Assembly (NCBI GenBank): GCA_040219295.1
Contig: JAVJST010000004.1
Span: forward strand, 1-59,891
Length of the DNA: 59,891 bases
From: JAVJST01 sp040219295
GTDB taxonomy: Bacteria; Pseudomonadota; Alphaproteobacteria; Rhodospirillales; Casp-alpha2
Reading direction: 5' to 3'
Both the position numbers and the translations under genes were made by a program. Under the pieces are notes generated by a model. The model worked only from the letters and a program-made list of their open reading frames with translations, was not told where the DNA came from and did not search any database. Below, in pieces: positions 24,872 to 33,236 of the stretch; the stretch's first letter is position 1; each line of letters starts with the position of its first letter.

Positions 24872-25512
24872 GATTTACCGCCTTGAACGGAAGAACCGGC
24901 CGCCGGTTCCGTTCGTTCCGTGCCCCGCAACCGTTCGATGAGCGGAAGCAGCGTCTCGTCAAGAACCTGCCGTGAAATCGGTCCGATGTGCTTGTAGGCG
25001 ACCGTACCGTCGCGCGTGATGACGAACGTTTCGGGGACGCCGTAAACGCCCCACTCTATTCCAACCCGCCCGTCGACATCTGCGCCGGTCAGCGTATACG
25101 GATCGCCGAGTTCGTCGAGCCACGCTGCAGCATCTTCCGGTTTGTCCTTGTAGTTGAGGCCGTGAATGGGAACCGCGCCGTTCGAGTTCAACTGCATGAA
25201 CAGCGGATGCTCCTCGCGGCATGCCGTGCACCATGATGCAAACACGTTGACCAGGGATACTTCCCCTTCCAGCCTGTCGCTTGTGAGTCCGTTCGTTCGA
25301 CCTTGAACCGGCGGCAAGTCGAACGTCGGCACCGGTTTCCCGATCAACGCCGAAGGCAGCACGCCCGGGTCTCGGGTCAGTCCCCACCCCAGGACAACGG
25401 ACAGACCGGCAAAGACGACGACCGGCAACACGAAACCAAGTCGCAAACCAGCCGGATTGCGCTTCAGCTCCGCGCTTGCCGGGGCATTCTCAGCGATCAT
25501 GGCGCTCAACAT
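24868..25512 (-). CDS. CcmG/DsbE-like periplasmic thioredoxin
   Basis: A 214-residue anchored thioredoxin with FASWCTACREEHPLF (CxxC) and the CcmG-type loop GVYGVPETFVITRDG, where the conserved Glu after Pro marks the CcmG family. CcmG reduces apocytochrome c haem-binding cysteines. Its start overlaps the end of a c-type cytochrome gene, fitting that job. An alternative start is the ATG at 25,500. Confidence 0.88.
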   Translation of the reverse strand: MLSAMIAENAPASAELKRNPAGLRLGFVLPVVVFAGLSVVLGWGLTRDPGVLPSALIGKPVPTFDLPPVQGRTNGLTSDRLEGEVSLVNVFASWCTACREEHPLFMQLNSNGAVPIHGLNYKDKPEDAAAWLDELGDPYTLTGADVDGRVGIEWGVYGVPETFVITRDGTVAYKHIGPISRQVLDETLLPLIERLRGTERTEPAAGSSVQGGKS

Positions 25513-26195
25513 TTTTTCTCGATAAACGGGCTGATCTCCGCCGGAGACGCGAACACCAGGGATGCGCGGTCTCCTCTCATGCCTGAGCCGACCAACACCG
25601 GCACCCCTTCGGGCGGGCCCTTCGCGCTCGAGTCGGTTTTAAGGCGGAGGTTGAATTCCCAGTATTTGACGGTTTGCCCGTCCGCCGTCTCAATCTCGTA
25701 CGTGTCGCGACAAAGCTTGATCGCCGTCACCTGAATCTCGGTCGGCGGATTCGACAGTTCGGCGGGGTCGATTAATTGAGCGCCCTCAGGCGGCGCAGCG
25801 CCGGACGATGCAAGTTTCTTCAGGTAGGCAATGATATCCTGGCGGTCTCTCGAACTGTCGATGCTGCGTATCCGCATCAGTGTGCCGGGGATAAGCGATT
25901 GCGGGTCGCGGAGCCATGCGTCAAGGGTATCCTCGTTCCATGTAATGTCCGAGGCCTTGATCGCGGCGGAGTATCGGCCGAAGATTTCTATCGACCCGGC
26001 CGTCTTGCTCCATATATTCGCCAGGCTGGGCCCGCTCTTGTGAACGCCGGGTTCCGCCGAATGGCACGAAACACATGCTAGAAAGGCCTTTCTTCCACGC
26101 TCAGGATCGCCTTCAGCGTGAGTGTCATGCGGGGTCATCATGCCAATGGCTGCGATGGCGATGATGGGTATCCAACGGCGAGGTAACGTTTTCAT
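25506..26195 (-). CDS. c-type cytochrome with C-terminal extension
   Basis: A 229-residue exported protein: signal peptide ending THAEG, one class I haem site CVSCH near residue 41, and a distal Met in GTLMRIRSI, as in small soluble cytochromes c. After about residue 130 there is an unusual extra domain of some 100 residues with a lone Cys (IKLCRDTYEIE) and a final Cys at the C-terminus. The haem domain likely passes electrons to an oxidase. The extra domain is not recognised. Confidence 0.85.
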   Translation of the reverse strand: MKTLPRRWIPIIAIAAIGMMTPHDTHAEGDPERGRKAFLACVSCHSAEPGVHKSGPSLANIWSKTAGSIEIFGRYSAAIKASDITWNEDTLDAWLRDPQSLIPGTLMRIRSIDSSRDRQDIIAYLKKLASSGAAPPEGAQLIDPAELSNPPTEIQVTAIKLCRDTYEIETADGQTVKYWEFNLRLKTDSSAKGPPEGVPVLVGSGMRGDRASLVFASPAEISPFIEKKC

Positions 26196-26426
26196 CGATT
26201 CGATTCCCGGATTTGCAATTGGCTGAAAAGCACGGTTTGCGCGATGTCGTCGCCACACGAGGCGAGCTTCGACATTCAGATGTTCAACCTGCTTGGAGGC
26301 GTCGGGGATTTTTCGCAACGGACCCATTGGGACCGTGCGGAGCACAGCGGCCAACTGAGCGATTGGTCCAACTGAATCAGTCAGACATACCACGTAGAGG
26401 CATGCCGACGCCCCAAAGTAGGGAAA

Positions 26427-26753
26427 TCAGGCGCGGGGAGGGGATAGTTCGGGAATCTGGAACAGTCCGATTCGGGAATAATCGCACTCGAATTCGTGCC
26501 CGATAGGTGGCAAGCCGAACGGCCCATCGGATCCCGCGACTATGCCACTAAATCCGGCGCAGAATACATCCGGGCATTGTTCGTCGAGCAGATTATCGTC
26601 GCCGCAACCGTCGCACCCATCGGGTGACGACATGTCGGCAACTGCCGCAGGCGACATCGTTGCCGCCATTGCTGAGCCTTGGACCGTCGGTCCAATTATC
26701 AGAGCAAGCAACACCAGCGCGATACAAGCGCGAATTGGACGCATACTGCACAT
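26427..26753 (-). CDS. Small Cys-rich exported protein
   Basis: A 108-residue protein with a signal or anchor segment (CIALVLLALIIGPTVQGSAMA) and a mature region containing CDGCGDDNLLDEQC and PDVFC, five cysteines in about 20 residues, which suggests metal binding. The start could also be the ATG at 26,744. It is the first gene of the minus-strand block that runs to ccdA. Family unknown. Confidence 0.6.
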   Translation of the reverse strand: MCSMRPIRACIALVLLALIIGPTVQGSAMAATMSPAAVADMSSPDGCDGCGDDNLLDEQCPDVFCAGFSGIVAGSDGPFGLPPIGHEFECDYSRIGLFQIPELSPPRA

Positions 26754-26840
26754 GATTAAGTCCGTAGCAGCATTCGGGGAGAATATGCAAGTTTCTTGGG
26801 ACGGCCTGCCAAAACAATATTTTGTGATTACCCACAATGT

Positions 26841-26875
26841 GAGTTGCTCCCGGAACATCAATCCGAGAGCAACTC
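26841..26875. repeat. Strong inverted repeat upstream of the copper/thiol block
   Basis: Arms of 13 bases (26,841-26,853 and 26,863-26,875, cores GAGTTGCTC and GAGCAACTC) with one mismatch surround a 9-base loop. No T-run follows on either strand, so it is not a standard terminator. It lies about 90 bases before the first gene of the minus-strand block and may be an operator or leader structure. Confidence 0.6.
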
Positions 26876-27060
26876 CATGTTTCGCATGAATGACAAAGCT
26901 ATATTCCAGTGTCTCCGCTACCAGATCGAAAAGCCGGAACGCGTCATCATCCGTTGAGCAAATAGTGCGAATAAGTAGGATGGCCCCCGTCGGGCCGTTG
27001 GACGCCGGATCAATACCGGTATCCAACCTATCCTGCCCCCCTTACGACATGGAAAAATCA

Positions 27061-27130
27061 CGTGAACTCGTGCGAGATCACGCGGACTCGTGCGATCTCG
27101 CGCAATGTCACACAATCTCATGCAACCTGC
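27061..27130. repeat. Ten-base phased repeats before the serine recombinase
   Basis: About seven consecutive imperfect 10-base units (for example tgcgatctcg, cgtgaactcg, cacaatctca) occur without gaps; ACTCGTGCGA is exact at 27,066-27,075 and 27,086-27,095. The period equals one DNA helical turn, so a protein could bind along one face. The rest of the 498-base gap 26,754-27,251 shows no gene; it holds the inverted repeat above and presumably promoters for both directions. Confidence 0.6.
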
Positions 27131-27251
27131 TGAAATACCTATAAACTGGCCTCCGCCTGAATTGTATAGATTAAGGCTCCTTCAACTTGCGCAATCAGAT
27201 TCGGCGGTCTAATTAAGATGGCTCATCGAGTAGCCTACGAGACAGCCGCCC

Positions 27252-28886
27252 ATGCAGCTTGCCGCGATCTACGCGCGCCATTCCTCCGACAAACAAGGCA
27301 CGTCGACGCAGGACCAGATCGCACGGTGCAAGAAGCACTGTGCGGATTGCGGCTACACGATCGCGAGCGTGTTCATGGATGAAGCGATTTCCGGCGCGCA
27401 CATCCTCAATCGTCCGGGCCTGGGAAAGCTGGTAACGGATGCGCTGGGGATGCAGTTCGATGTGGTGGTGACCGAGGACCTATCCAGGCTGAGCCGCGAT
27501 CAAGGCGACATAGCGGCGTTCTACAATCGGATGGGGTTCCTGGGCATCCGAATCGAGACCTTGAGCGATGGCGTCGTCAACGAGCTCCAGATCGGCCTGA
27601 AAGGAACGATGAATGCGCTCTACCTGAAGGACCTGGGCGACAAGACGTTACGCGGTCAGATCGCGGCGGTGATGCGCGGTCGTGTCATGGGCGGGAAGGT
27701 GCTTGGCTACGATGTATTGAAGGGCGTCCTGGATAAACGTGGAGAACCGATGCGGGGGTTGAGAAAGATCAACGAGGCGGAAGCAGAATGGGTTCGTTTC
27801 ATGTTCGCCTCTGCCCTCGAAGGCCGATCGCTGTCTGCCATCTGCAATGATCTCGACGCGGCAGGTGTGCCGACCCGTCGCGGCGGAAAATGGAATATTT
27901 CATCGTTGTTGGGAGTTCGGGCGCGCGGTACCGGCATACTTCGACAGACGATGTACAAGGGCATCATCACGTTCAACAAACAAAAGTTCCGGAAACACCC
28001 CGACACAGGAAAACGTCTTCCGGTGGTAAATCCGCCGGAAGAGTGGATTCGAGTACCGGTACCAGAGTTGGCGATCGTAGACGTAGAGGTGTTCGAGGAG
28101 GTGCAGCGTCGGCTCGATGCGGAGTACGACAAGCGGCTCGAGCACCGGAACAGACCAGACGAAGAACGGCACGCCGAGAAGATTCGCCAGCAGCGGGCGT
28201 GGCGCGCGCGCCAGGCAAAACCGCAGAAAGGCATACGCATGTTCAGCGGTCGAATGTGGTGTGGCCGCCACTACGGTCAGCGGATCGTCCAGTCTCAGGG
28301 CAAGACCTATCGATGCCGGATGAAAGGATGTCCGAACTCGTACATCAAACTCGACGAGTTCTGGCCGTTGATTGTCGACGGTCTCATTGCTGCGGTGTCG
28401 CCGGAAAGCGTTACGGAGTACTTCGGCAGTGAGGGCATCGCCGCTGAGAAAGAACTTCATCGCAACGCGATTCGCCGCTTTAAACGGCGCTACGACACGC
28501 TGAAAAGGGAATCGAACGCGGTCCTGGCGGCCGTGGGGCGCGGACTGTATCCGGAGATGCAGGACGTGCCGGTCAAGGAGTATGTCGCCGAGCACGCGAA
28601 GAAAATGCGTGCGGTAGTGTTTGAGCGCGAGAAAGTGGAATCTGTACTGAAGTCGCTCAACCCACCGAAAAATGTGGAAACACGGATCAGACGGTTCCGG
28701 GAGTTGGTCGAGAGCGTCCGAGAGAACCCGGACAACGATGAGGTCAATCGGCTGCTCCGGCCGGCGTTTCGGAAGTTCGAAATGATCGCACTGTTCGATG
28801 ACGACACAGACACGTGGCAACGCCGGTGCGATGTCGACGTGGATGTGGCGATGTTGATGAACCTGCTCGGTGATACACCTAAATAA
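27252..28886 (+). CDS. Large serine recombinase
   Basis: A 544-residue site-specific recombinase. The N-terminal catalytic domain has AIYARHSSDKQ with the nucleophile Ser11 or Ser12 and DLSRLSRDQGD; next come the recombinase domain (GYDVLKG ... RRGGKWNISSLLG) and a zinc-ribbon-like region (MWCGRHYG ... YRCRMKGCPN) in which only three cysteines and one His remain of the usual four Cys, then a long coiled-coil C-terminus. Enzymes of this class integrate or excise elements or flip segments. It is followed at once by a small HTH gene. Confidence 0.92.
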   Translation: MQLAAIYARHSSDKQGTSTQDQIARCKKHCADCGYTIASVFMDEAISGAHILNRPGLGKLVTDALGMQFDVVVTEDLSRLSRDQGDIAAFYNRMGFLGIRIETLSDGVVNELQIGLKGTMNALYLKDLGDKTLRGQIAAVMRGRVMGGKVLGYDVLKGVLDKRGEPMRGLRKINEAEAEWVRFMFASALEGRSLSAICNDLDAAGVPTRRGGKWNISSLLGVRARGTGILRQTMYKGIITFNKQKFRKHPDTGKRLPVVNPPEEWIRVPVPELAIVDVEVFEEVQRRLDAEYDKRLEHRNRPDEERHAEKIRQQRAWRARQAKPQKGIRMFSGRMWCGRHYGQRIVQSQGKTYRCRMKGCPNSYIKLDEFWPLIVDGLIAAVSPESVTEYFGSEGIAAEKELHRNAIRRFKRRYDTLKRESNAVLAAVGRGLYPEMQDVPVKEYVAEHAKKMRAVVFEREKVESVLKSLNPPKNVETRIRRFRELVESVRENPDNDEVNRLLRPAFRKFEMIALFDDDTDTWQRRCDVDVDVAMLMNLLGDTPK

Positions 28887-28910
28887 AACACAAAATAGGT
28901 GAAACACCTA
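28869..28910 (+). promoter_or_regulatory. Pair of operator-like palindromes
   Basis: Two related palindromes, GGTGATACACC at 28,869-28,879 and TAGGTGAAACACCTA at 28,896-28,910, have centres about 29 bases apart (three helical turns on the same face). The first overlaps the end of the recombinase gene and the second abuts the ATG of the HTH gene, so binding of the HTH protein there would repress its own expression. Confidence 0.6.
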
Positions 28911-29308
28911 TGACGAAACCAGACCAGGCGAAAGCCTTCCGGCGAGCACTTCGCGATCTTGAGCTGACGCAGGGACAATTTAGGGAACTTCTCAATCGAT
29001 CGGCGACCGCGATCCCCGGAATCGCGCCCGTGTCAGCCGACACGATCAGCCGCTACGCGACCGGCCGATACGGCGTCAGCGCCGGAGTCGCGGCGTTTAT
29101 TGCCGCGCTGGAAGCGATGCGATCGAGCGATACGGTCCAAACTAGACAAAGGCCGAAAGAGACCACGGATGTAGACAGTTCGAACAAACAGACCGGTGCA
29201 CTGGTACATCGGTTCGCGGCCGCAATTGAACAAACGCCTGCCAATCGCTTAGACAGAATCGAACGAATCCTCCGAATCATGGAATCAGAAGTAACGACAC
29301 GAGAGTAA
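28910..29308 (+). CDS. Small HTH regulator
   Basis: A 132-residue protein. Residues about 8-70 form a helix-turn-helix of the Cro/XRE kind (LRDLELTQGQFRELLNRSA ... VSADTISRYATGRYGVS), followed by a short helical tail. It directly follows the recombinase gene and starts at the edge of a palindrome pair, which points to autoregulation and perhaps control of the recombinase. Specific family not named with confidence. Confidence 0.75.
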   Translation: MTKPDQAKAFRRALRDLELTQGQFRELLNRSATAIPGIAPVSADTISRYATGRYGVSAGVAAFIAALEAMRSSDTVQTRQRPKETTDVDSSNKQTGALVHRFAAAIEQTPANRLDRIERILRIMESEVTTRE

Positions 29309-29342
29309 ATCGCGAAAGTGGCTTTACCGCCGCAACCAACTA

Positions 29343-29374
29343 TTGACTCCGTACTATGCTACAGAGTGCAGAAT
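29343..29374 (+). promoter_or_regulatory. MerR-type promoter of the HMA-fusion operon
   Basis: A -35 box TTGACT (29,343-29,348) and a CAGAAT-like -10 box near 29,369-29,374 are separated by an overlong spacer of about 20 bases that contains the inverted repeat ACTCCGTA / TACAGAGT (29,346-29,367). Long spacers with a central dyad are diagnostic of promoters twisted open by MerR-family activators. It lies just before the MerR-HMA gene. Confidence 0.7.
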
Positions 29375-29391
29375 TGGTGAGGAGGAAAGCG

Positions 29392-30072
29392 ATGACGAGA
29401 TTCACAATCAGTCACGCCGCAAAAGCGGCCAGCGTAAATATCGAGACTATCCGCTTCTACGAGCGTAAGGGGCTGATCAAACAGCCGCCCAAACCCAGCA
29501 AGGGAGGTGCACGGGAGTACGATAAAGAGACGGTTTTCCGAATTAAATTTGTGCGCCAGGCACAGGAGATCGGATTCTCGTTGCGGGAAATCGGCGAGCT
29601 TCTCTCTCTTCGAGCCGATCCTAATGCCGATTGTGCCGACGTCCGCAGCCGAGCAATCGAGAAGAGAGAACAGGTTCAAGCCAAATACGACCAATTGTCT
29701 CACATGCGCGATGCGCTCGATGAGCTGATTGCGAGTTGTCCGGGTGGCGGGGATGTCAATGCATGCACCATTCTCGAAGCCATGGAGCGGGGACTTCATA
29801 GACTCGAGATCAATCCCCCAATCGAAGAAAAACCAAGGGAAGGCAGCGAAATGATGAAAACCACAATTCTGAATATTGACGGAATGCATTGCGAGGGCTG
29901 TGCCCAAACGATCGAGGCGCTGCTCGGTCGGGTCCCTGGTGTAAGAAAGGCTGAAGCATCTTACGAAGAGCATCACGCCCGCATCCTGCACGATCAGAAA
30001 CAAGCGACAGTTGCGGATCTCATCGTTGCTATTGCCAAGGGCGGTTTTGAGGTGAAAGACACCGGACGATGA
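29392..30072 (+). CDS. MerR regulator fused to an HMA metal-binding domain
   Basis: A 226-residue fusion. Residues 1-140 are a MerR protein: HTH (ETIRFYERKGLI) and Cys81, Cys116 and Cys125, spaced 35 and 9 as in Tn501 MerR (82/117/126), which bind Hg(II) or Pb(II). Residues about 155-226 are a heavy-metal-associated domain with GMHCEGC (Cys167, Cys170). The frame is continuous, with no stop between them. A ribosome-like site before the internal MM at 154-155 could also give a free HMA protein. GGAGG precedes the ATG at 29,392. Its stop overlaps the next gene, so it leads an operon with a CcdA-like protein and an ATPase. Confidence 0.88.
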   Translation: MTRFTISHAAKAASVNIETIRFYERKGLIKQPPKPSKGGAREYDKETVFRIKFVRQAQEIGFSLREIGELLSLRADPNADCADVRSRAIEKREQVQAKYDQLSHMRDALDELIASCPGGGDVNACTILEAMERGLHRLEINPPIEEKPREGSEMMKTTILNIDGMHCEGCAQTIEALLGRVPGVRKAEASYEEHHARILHDQKQATVADLIVAIAKGGFEVKDTGR

Positions 30073-30752
30073 TCGAACTGAGTTTCACGGAACTCGTCGT
30101 CATCCCTGCTGGACTTGGCTTGATTGGCTTCATCGAGCCCTGCTCGATCGGGTCGAGCCTAGTATTCATTAAGCATCTCGAAGGCAAGAGCGGCGCGACG
30201 AAACTCGTGGAAACGACATTATTTGCCCTGACCCGTTCGGTCTTTATTGGTTTGCTGGGCGTCCTCGCCGTTTTGGTGGGTTCTTTGTTCCTCGACCTAC
30301 AGCGTGGCGCTTGGATCATACTGGGGGTTGGATATATTGCACTCGGTCTGTTGCTCGCGATCGGTCGCGCCAGAGCGTTGATGGTTTCCCTTGGACCGAG
30401 CCTACGACACCTCAGTGGGCGCAGCGGTTCGGCAGGCTTGGGGTTCGTTTTCGGGCTCAATATCCCCGCTTGTGCAGCTCCGCTCCTGTTTTCCCTCTTG
30501 GCGGGCGCGGCGGCAACGACAACGATAGTCAGTGGATTTATCGCCCTCGCTGTTTTTGGGTTCGCCCTGTCGCTACCGCTTGTCGCGATCATGTTCATTC
30601 CTACCGCGCGCGGCCTGCTCGACCGATTTGCGGCGCTGTCGGGGCGATTCCCGATTTTCGCCGGCTTGGCACTCGCGGGGCTTGGCGCCTGGTCGATCTG
30701 GTTCGGCTTTTTCGCCACGATCGCTCCTGGATCAGCCGGAACACAATTCTGA
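30069..30752 (+). CDS. CcdA/DsbD-like membrane protein in a metal operon
   Basis: A 227-residue protein of six membrane segments with FIEPCSIGSSLVF in the first helix and LNIPACAAPLLF in the fourth, the two-cysteine arrangement of CcdA/DsbD family proteins. Here it is coupled to the MerR-HMA gene (ATGA) and followed 13 bases later by a P-type ATPase, so it may reduce metal-thiolate complexes or act as a metal carrier, not in cytochrome maturation. That role is inferred from position. Confidence 0.85.
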   Translation: MIELSFTELVVIPAGLGLIGFIEPCSIGSSLVFIKHLEGKSGATKLVETTLFALTRSVFIGLLGVLAVLVGSLFLDLQRGAWIILGVGYIALGLLLAIGRARALMVSLGPSLRHLSGRSGSAGLGFVFGLNIPACAAPLLFSLLAGAAATTTIVSGFIALAVFGFALSLPLVAIMFIPTARGLLDRFAALSGRFPIFAGLALAGLGAWSIWFGFFATIAPGSAGTQF

Positions 30753-30765
30753 AGGAGAACGCGTC

Positions 30766-33216
30766 ATGGACAGTCTTTCGGCAACCGACGAAACACTCAA
30801 TCTCTGGAGTCAGGAACCTGCCGAACGGCCCGACCGCGCACGAATTCGTGCGCGCATTGGCGGGCTTCATTGTTCGCTATGCACCGGAACGATCGAAAAG
30901 GCGCTCGGTCGACAGAAGGGTGTGGATAAGGTTGCCGTCAGCCTGACCCACGAACAGGCCCTAGTCGAGTTCGACCCAGTGGCCACGACTCCCGAAGTGT
31001 TGCTGAAAACGTTACGTGACATCGGCTACACGATCCACGATCCGAACAAACTGAGGCCGTTCGAGGAAGAAGAACGAGAACTCGTCACGGAAGGTCGCCG
31101 GTTCCTGACAGCTACCGCTTTCAGCCTGTTGTCAGTTGCTTTGATTACCGAGCCATCGGGCCCTCTGTCGCTAATTTTGCCAACGATTGCGACGATCAGT
31201 CTGGTCGCGTTTGTCTTTCTTGTACTCAGGGCCCGGGGACTGTGGACCGCCTTCGTCGGCGCCGGCAGCCTGGGTGCGCTGACCGTCGGGCTCCTTGCGC
31301 TGAAAAGCTCGGGCTCGCTCGCCGGTTTCACGCCGTGGATCGTGGGCGCTCTCGCATCCGTGCTCGTTTTCGGCGTTGCCCGCCACATCCTGGTGATGGC
31401 TCTGCAAGCCGTACGACGCGGCATCCTGAACCAGCATGTACTGCTAGAAGCAGGAGCCTTCGCCGGGCTCGCCGGAGGCGCGATCGGTCTGGCGCTTGAC
31501 CCTCCAGGTTATCCGACTGCGCCATTCTTCGCGGTCGCCGTCATGGTCGCGACCTATCACATCTTCTCCGAATGGCTGTCATTGATCGTCAAAACGCGCT
31601 CCTCCCAAGCCGTCAAACGTCTTCTCGACTTGCAGCCCGACACCGCACGCGTACGACGAGACGGGCGCGAGATCGAAATCGCCGTGAACGAGGTTGTGGA
31701 AGGCGATCTCGTGCGGGTGCGCCCCGGCGAGCGCCTGCCGGTGGATGGCGAGGTCGTTGATGGCCGCTCCGCCGTCGACCAATCGCTTGTCACGGGTGAG
31801 TCCATGCCGATCGAGCGCAGCGTAAGCGATGCGGTCATCGGCGGCACGATCAATGGTAACGGAACGCTTTTGATACGAGTCACAACGGTCGGCGAGCAGA
31901 GCTTCCTCCGCCGCGTTGTCCACGAAGTCGAGGACGCCCGGGCCCTCAAACCCGGTCTTCTGCATCTGGTTGACCGCGTTCTCCGGGTCTATACGCCGAC
32001 AGTGCTGACGATCTCAATTCTGTCCTTCGTCGGTTGGGCTTTTCTGCCGCAGATGCTTGATTTCGAGCCCGATCTTCAGCGTGCGGTCTTCGCTGGCCTC
32101 AGCGTGCTCGTCATGGGCTACCCTTGCGCGGTGGGTATATCGGCTCCGTTGTCAATCGTGAGGGGTGCGGGTGAAGCAGCGGAGAAGGGTATACTCATGC
32201 GCACCGGTGAGGCCTTTCAAGGTTACCGCCTCGTCGGGCAAATTGCCTTCGATAAAACAGGGACGTTAACTGAAGGACGTCCCCGCGTTCACGAGGTGGA
32301 GGCTGTATCCGGGGACGCAGATGAGGTTCTTTCGCTCGCCGCGGCGGTGGAATCTGCGTCCGAACACCCGCTCGCGGAAGCAGTGGTGGAAGCGGCATTT
32401 GATGCGGGACTTACGCCACCGGATACAGAGGCGTTTGAGGCGACCCCCGGCAAGGGCGTGACCGCCACCGTGGACAGCAAGAACGTGATGGTCGGCAGTC
32501 CACGGTTTCTGGCGGAGAGGGGACTCGATTTGTCAGGCCTCGATCAACGCATAAAAGCCTTGGAGAACATAGGGCGCACCGTGATCGCGATCGCGCAAGA
32601 CGAGGTGGTCGTCGGTATTCTCGCTTTGGGAGACGCCCCGCGCCCCGAGGCAGCCCCGACCATCGCCAGGCTGCGCGAGGCGGGCGTGCGAACGATTCTC
32701 GTCACCGGCGACAACAGCAGTGCCGCGCACCGTATCTCTAAAGAATTGGGGCTCGACGACGTTCACGCCGAAGTCCTACCGGGCGAAAAAGCCGACTTGA
32801 TCCGCATTCTCCAGCAGCACGGCCGAACTGCAATGGTCGGCGACGGTATTAACGATGCGCCGGCTCTGATGCAGGCCGATGTCGGCATCGCCATGGGGTC
32901 GGGTACCGACATCGCGATCGACGCTGCAGACATCATCATCCTCAACAACAACCTCTCCAACGTTGTCGAGGCGCGGGAGATCAGCCGGCAGGGGTACGCC
33001 AAGATGCTGCAAAACGTCTCGCTCGCTTTCCTGTTCAACGGTATTGGCGTGCCGGCCGCCGCGACTGGTCTCCTCTACCCGGTTTGGGCCATGGTGGCCA
33101 TGGCAGCCAGCGTGACGACCATATTCGCCAATTCACTTTGGGGCCGACCGCACTTGTTTATCGACGCAATCCTGAGTGTGGGCAAGCCAGCCGTAGAGAA
33201 CAAGAAGTTGGCCTGA
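30766..33216 (+). CDS. P1B-type metal ATPase with a YPC site
   Basis: An 816-residue heavy-metal ATPase. An N-terminal HMA domain carries GLHCSLC (Cys36, Cys39). Eight or so membrane segments follow, with TGES, DKTGT (Asp496), SEHPL and GDGINDAP intact, so it should be active. The transmembrane metal site reads MGYPCAVG (Tyr452-Pro-Cys454), where most pumps have CPC, SPC or TPC. Loss of the first Cys predicts altered metal choice. AAGGAG precedes the ATG at 30,766. It ends the MerR-HMA operon; mercury, lead, cadmium or zinc are possible cargoes. Confidence 0.92.
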   Translation: MDSLSATDETLNLWSQEPAERPDRARIRARIGGLHCSLCTGTIEKALGRQKGVDKVAVSLTHEQALVEFDPVATTPEVLLKTLRDIGYTIHDPNKLRPFEEEERELVTEGRRFLTATAFSLLSVALITEPSGPLSLILPTIATISLVAFVFLVLRARGLWTAFVGAGSLGALTVGLLALKSSGSLAGFTPWIVGALASVLVFGVARHILVMALQAVRRGILNQHVLLEAGAFAGLAGGAIGLALDPPGYPTAPFFAVAVMVATYHIFSEWLSLIVKTRSSQAVKRLLDLQPDTARVRRDGREIEIAVNEVVEGDLVRVRPGERLPVDGEVVDGRSAVDQSLVTGESMPIERSVSDAVIGGTINGNGTLLIRVTTVGEQSFLRRVVHEVEDARALKPGLLHLVDRVLRVYTPTVLTISILSFVGWAFLPQMLDFEPDLQRAVFAGLSVLVMGYPCAVGISAPLSIVRGAGEAAEKGILMRTGEAFQGYRLVGQIAFDKTGTLTEGRPRVHEVEAVSGDADEVLSLAAAVESASEHPLAEAVVEAAFDAGLTPPDTEAFEATPGKGVTATVDSKNVMVGSPRFLAERGLDLSGLDQRIKALENIGRTVIAIAQDEVVVGILALGDAPRPEAAPTIARLREAGVRTILVTGDNSSAAHRISKELGLDDVHAEVLPGEKADLIRILQQHGRTAMVGDGINDAPALMQADVGIAMGSGTDIAIDAADIIILNNNLSNVVEAREISRQGYAKMLQNVSLAFLFNGIGVPAAATGLLYPVWAMVAMAASVTTIFANSLWGRPHLFIDAILSVGKPAVENKKLA

Positions 33217-33236
33217 ACTCACCCGTTGCTATTCGA

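Noticed and set aside
27252..28886. The serine recombinase as the integrase for the tRNA-fMet site.
   Set aside because: Large serine recombinases normally use short non-tRNA sites, and the gene lies mid-element; tRNA use fits the tyrosine integrase better.
29845..30072. A separate HMA (MerP-like) gene starting at the internal MM.
   Set aside because: The frame is continuous from the MerR domain with no stop. An internal start may be used as well, but one fused CDS is the simplest reading.
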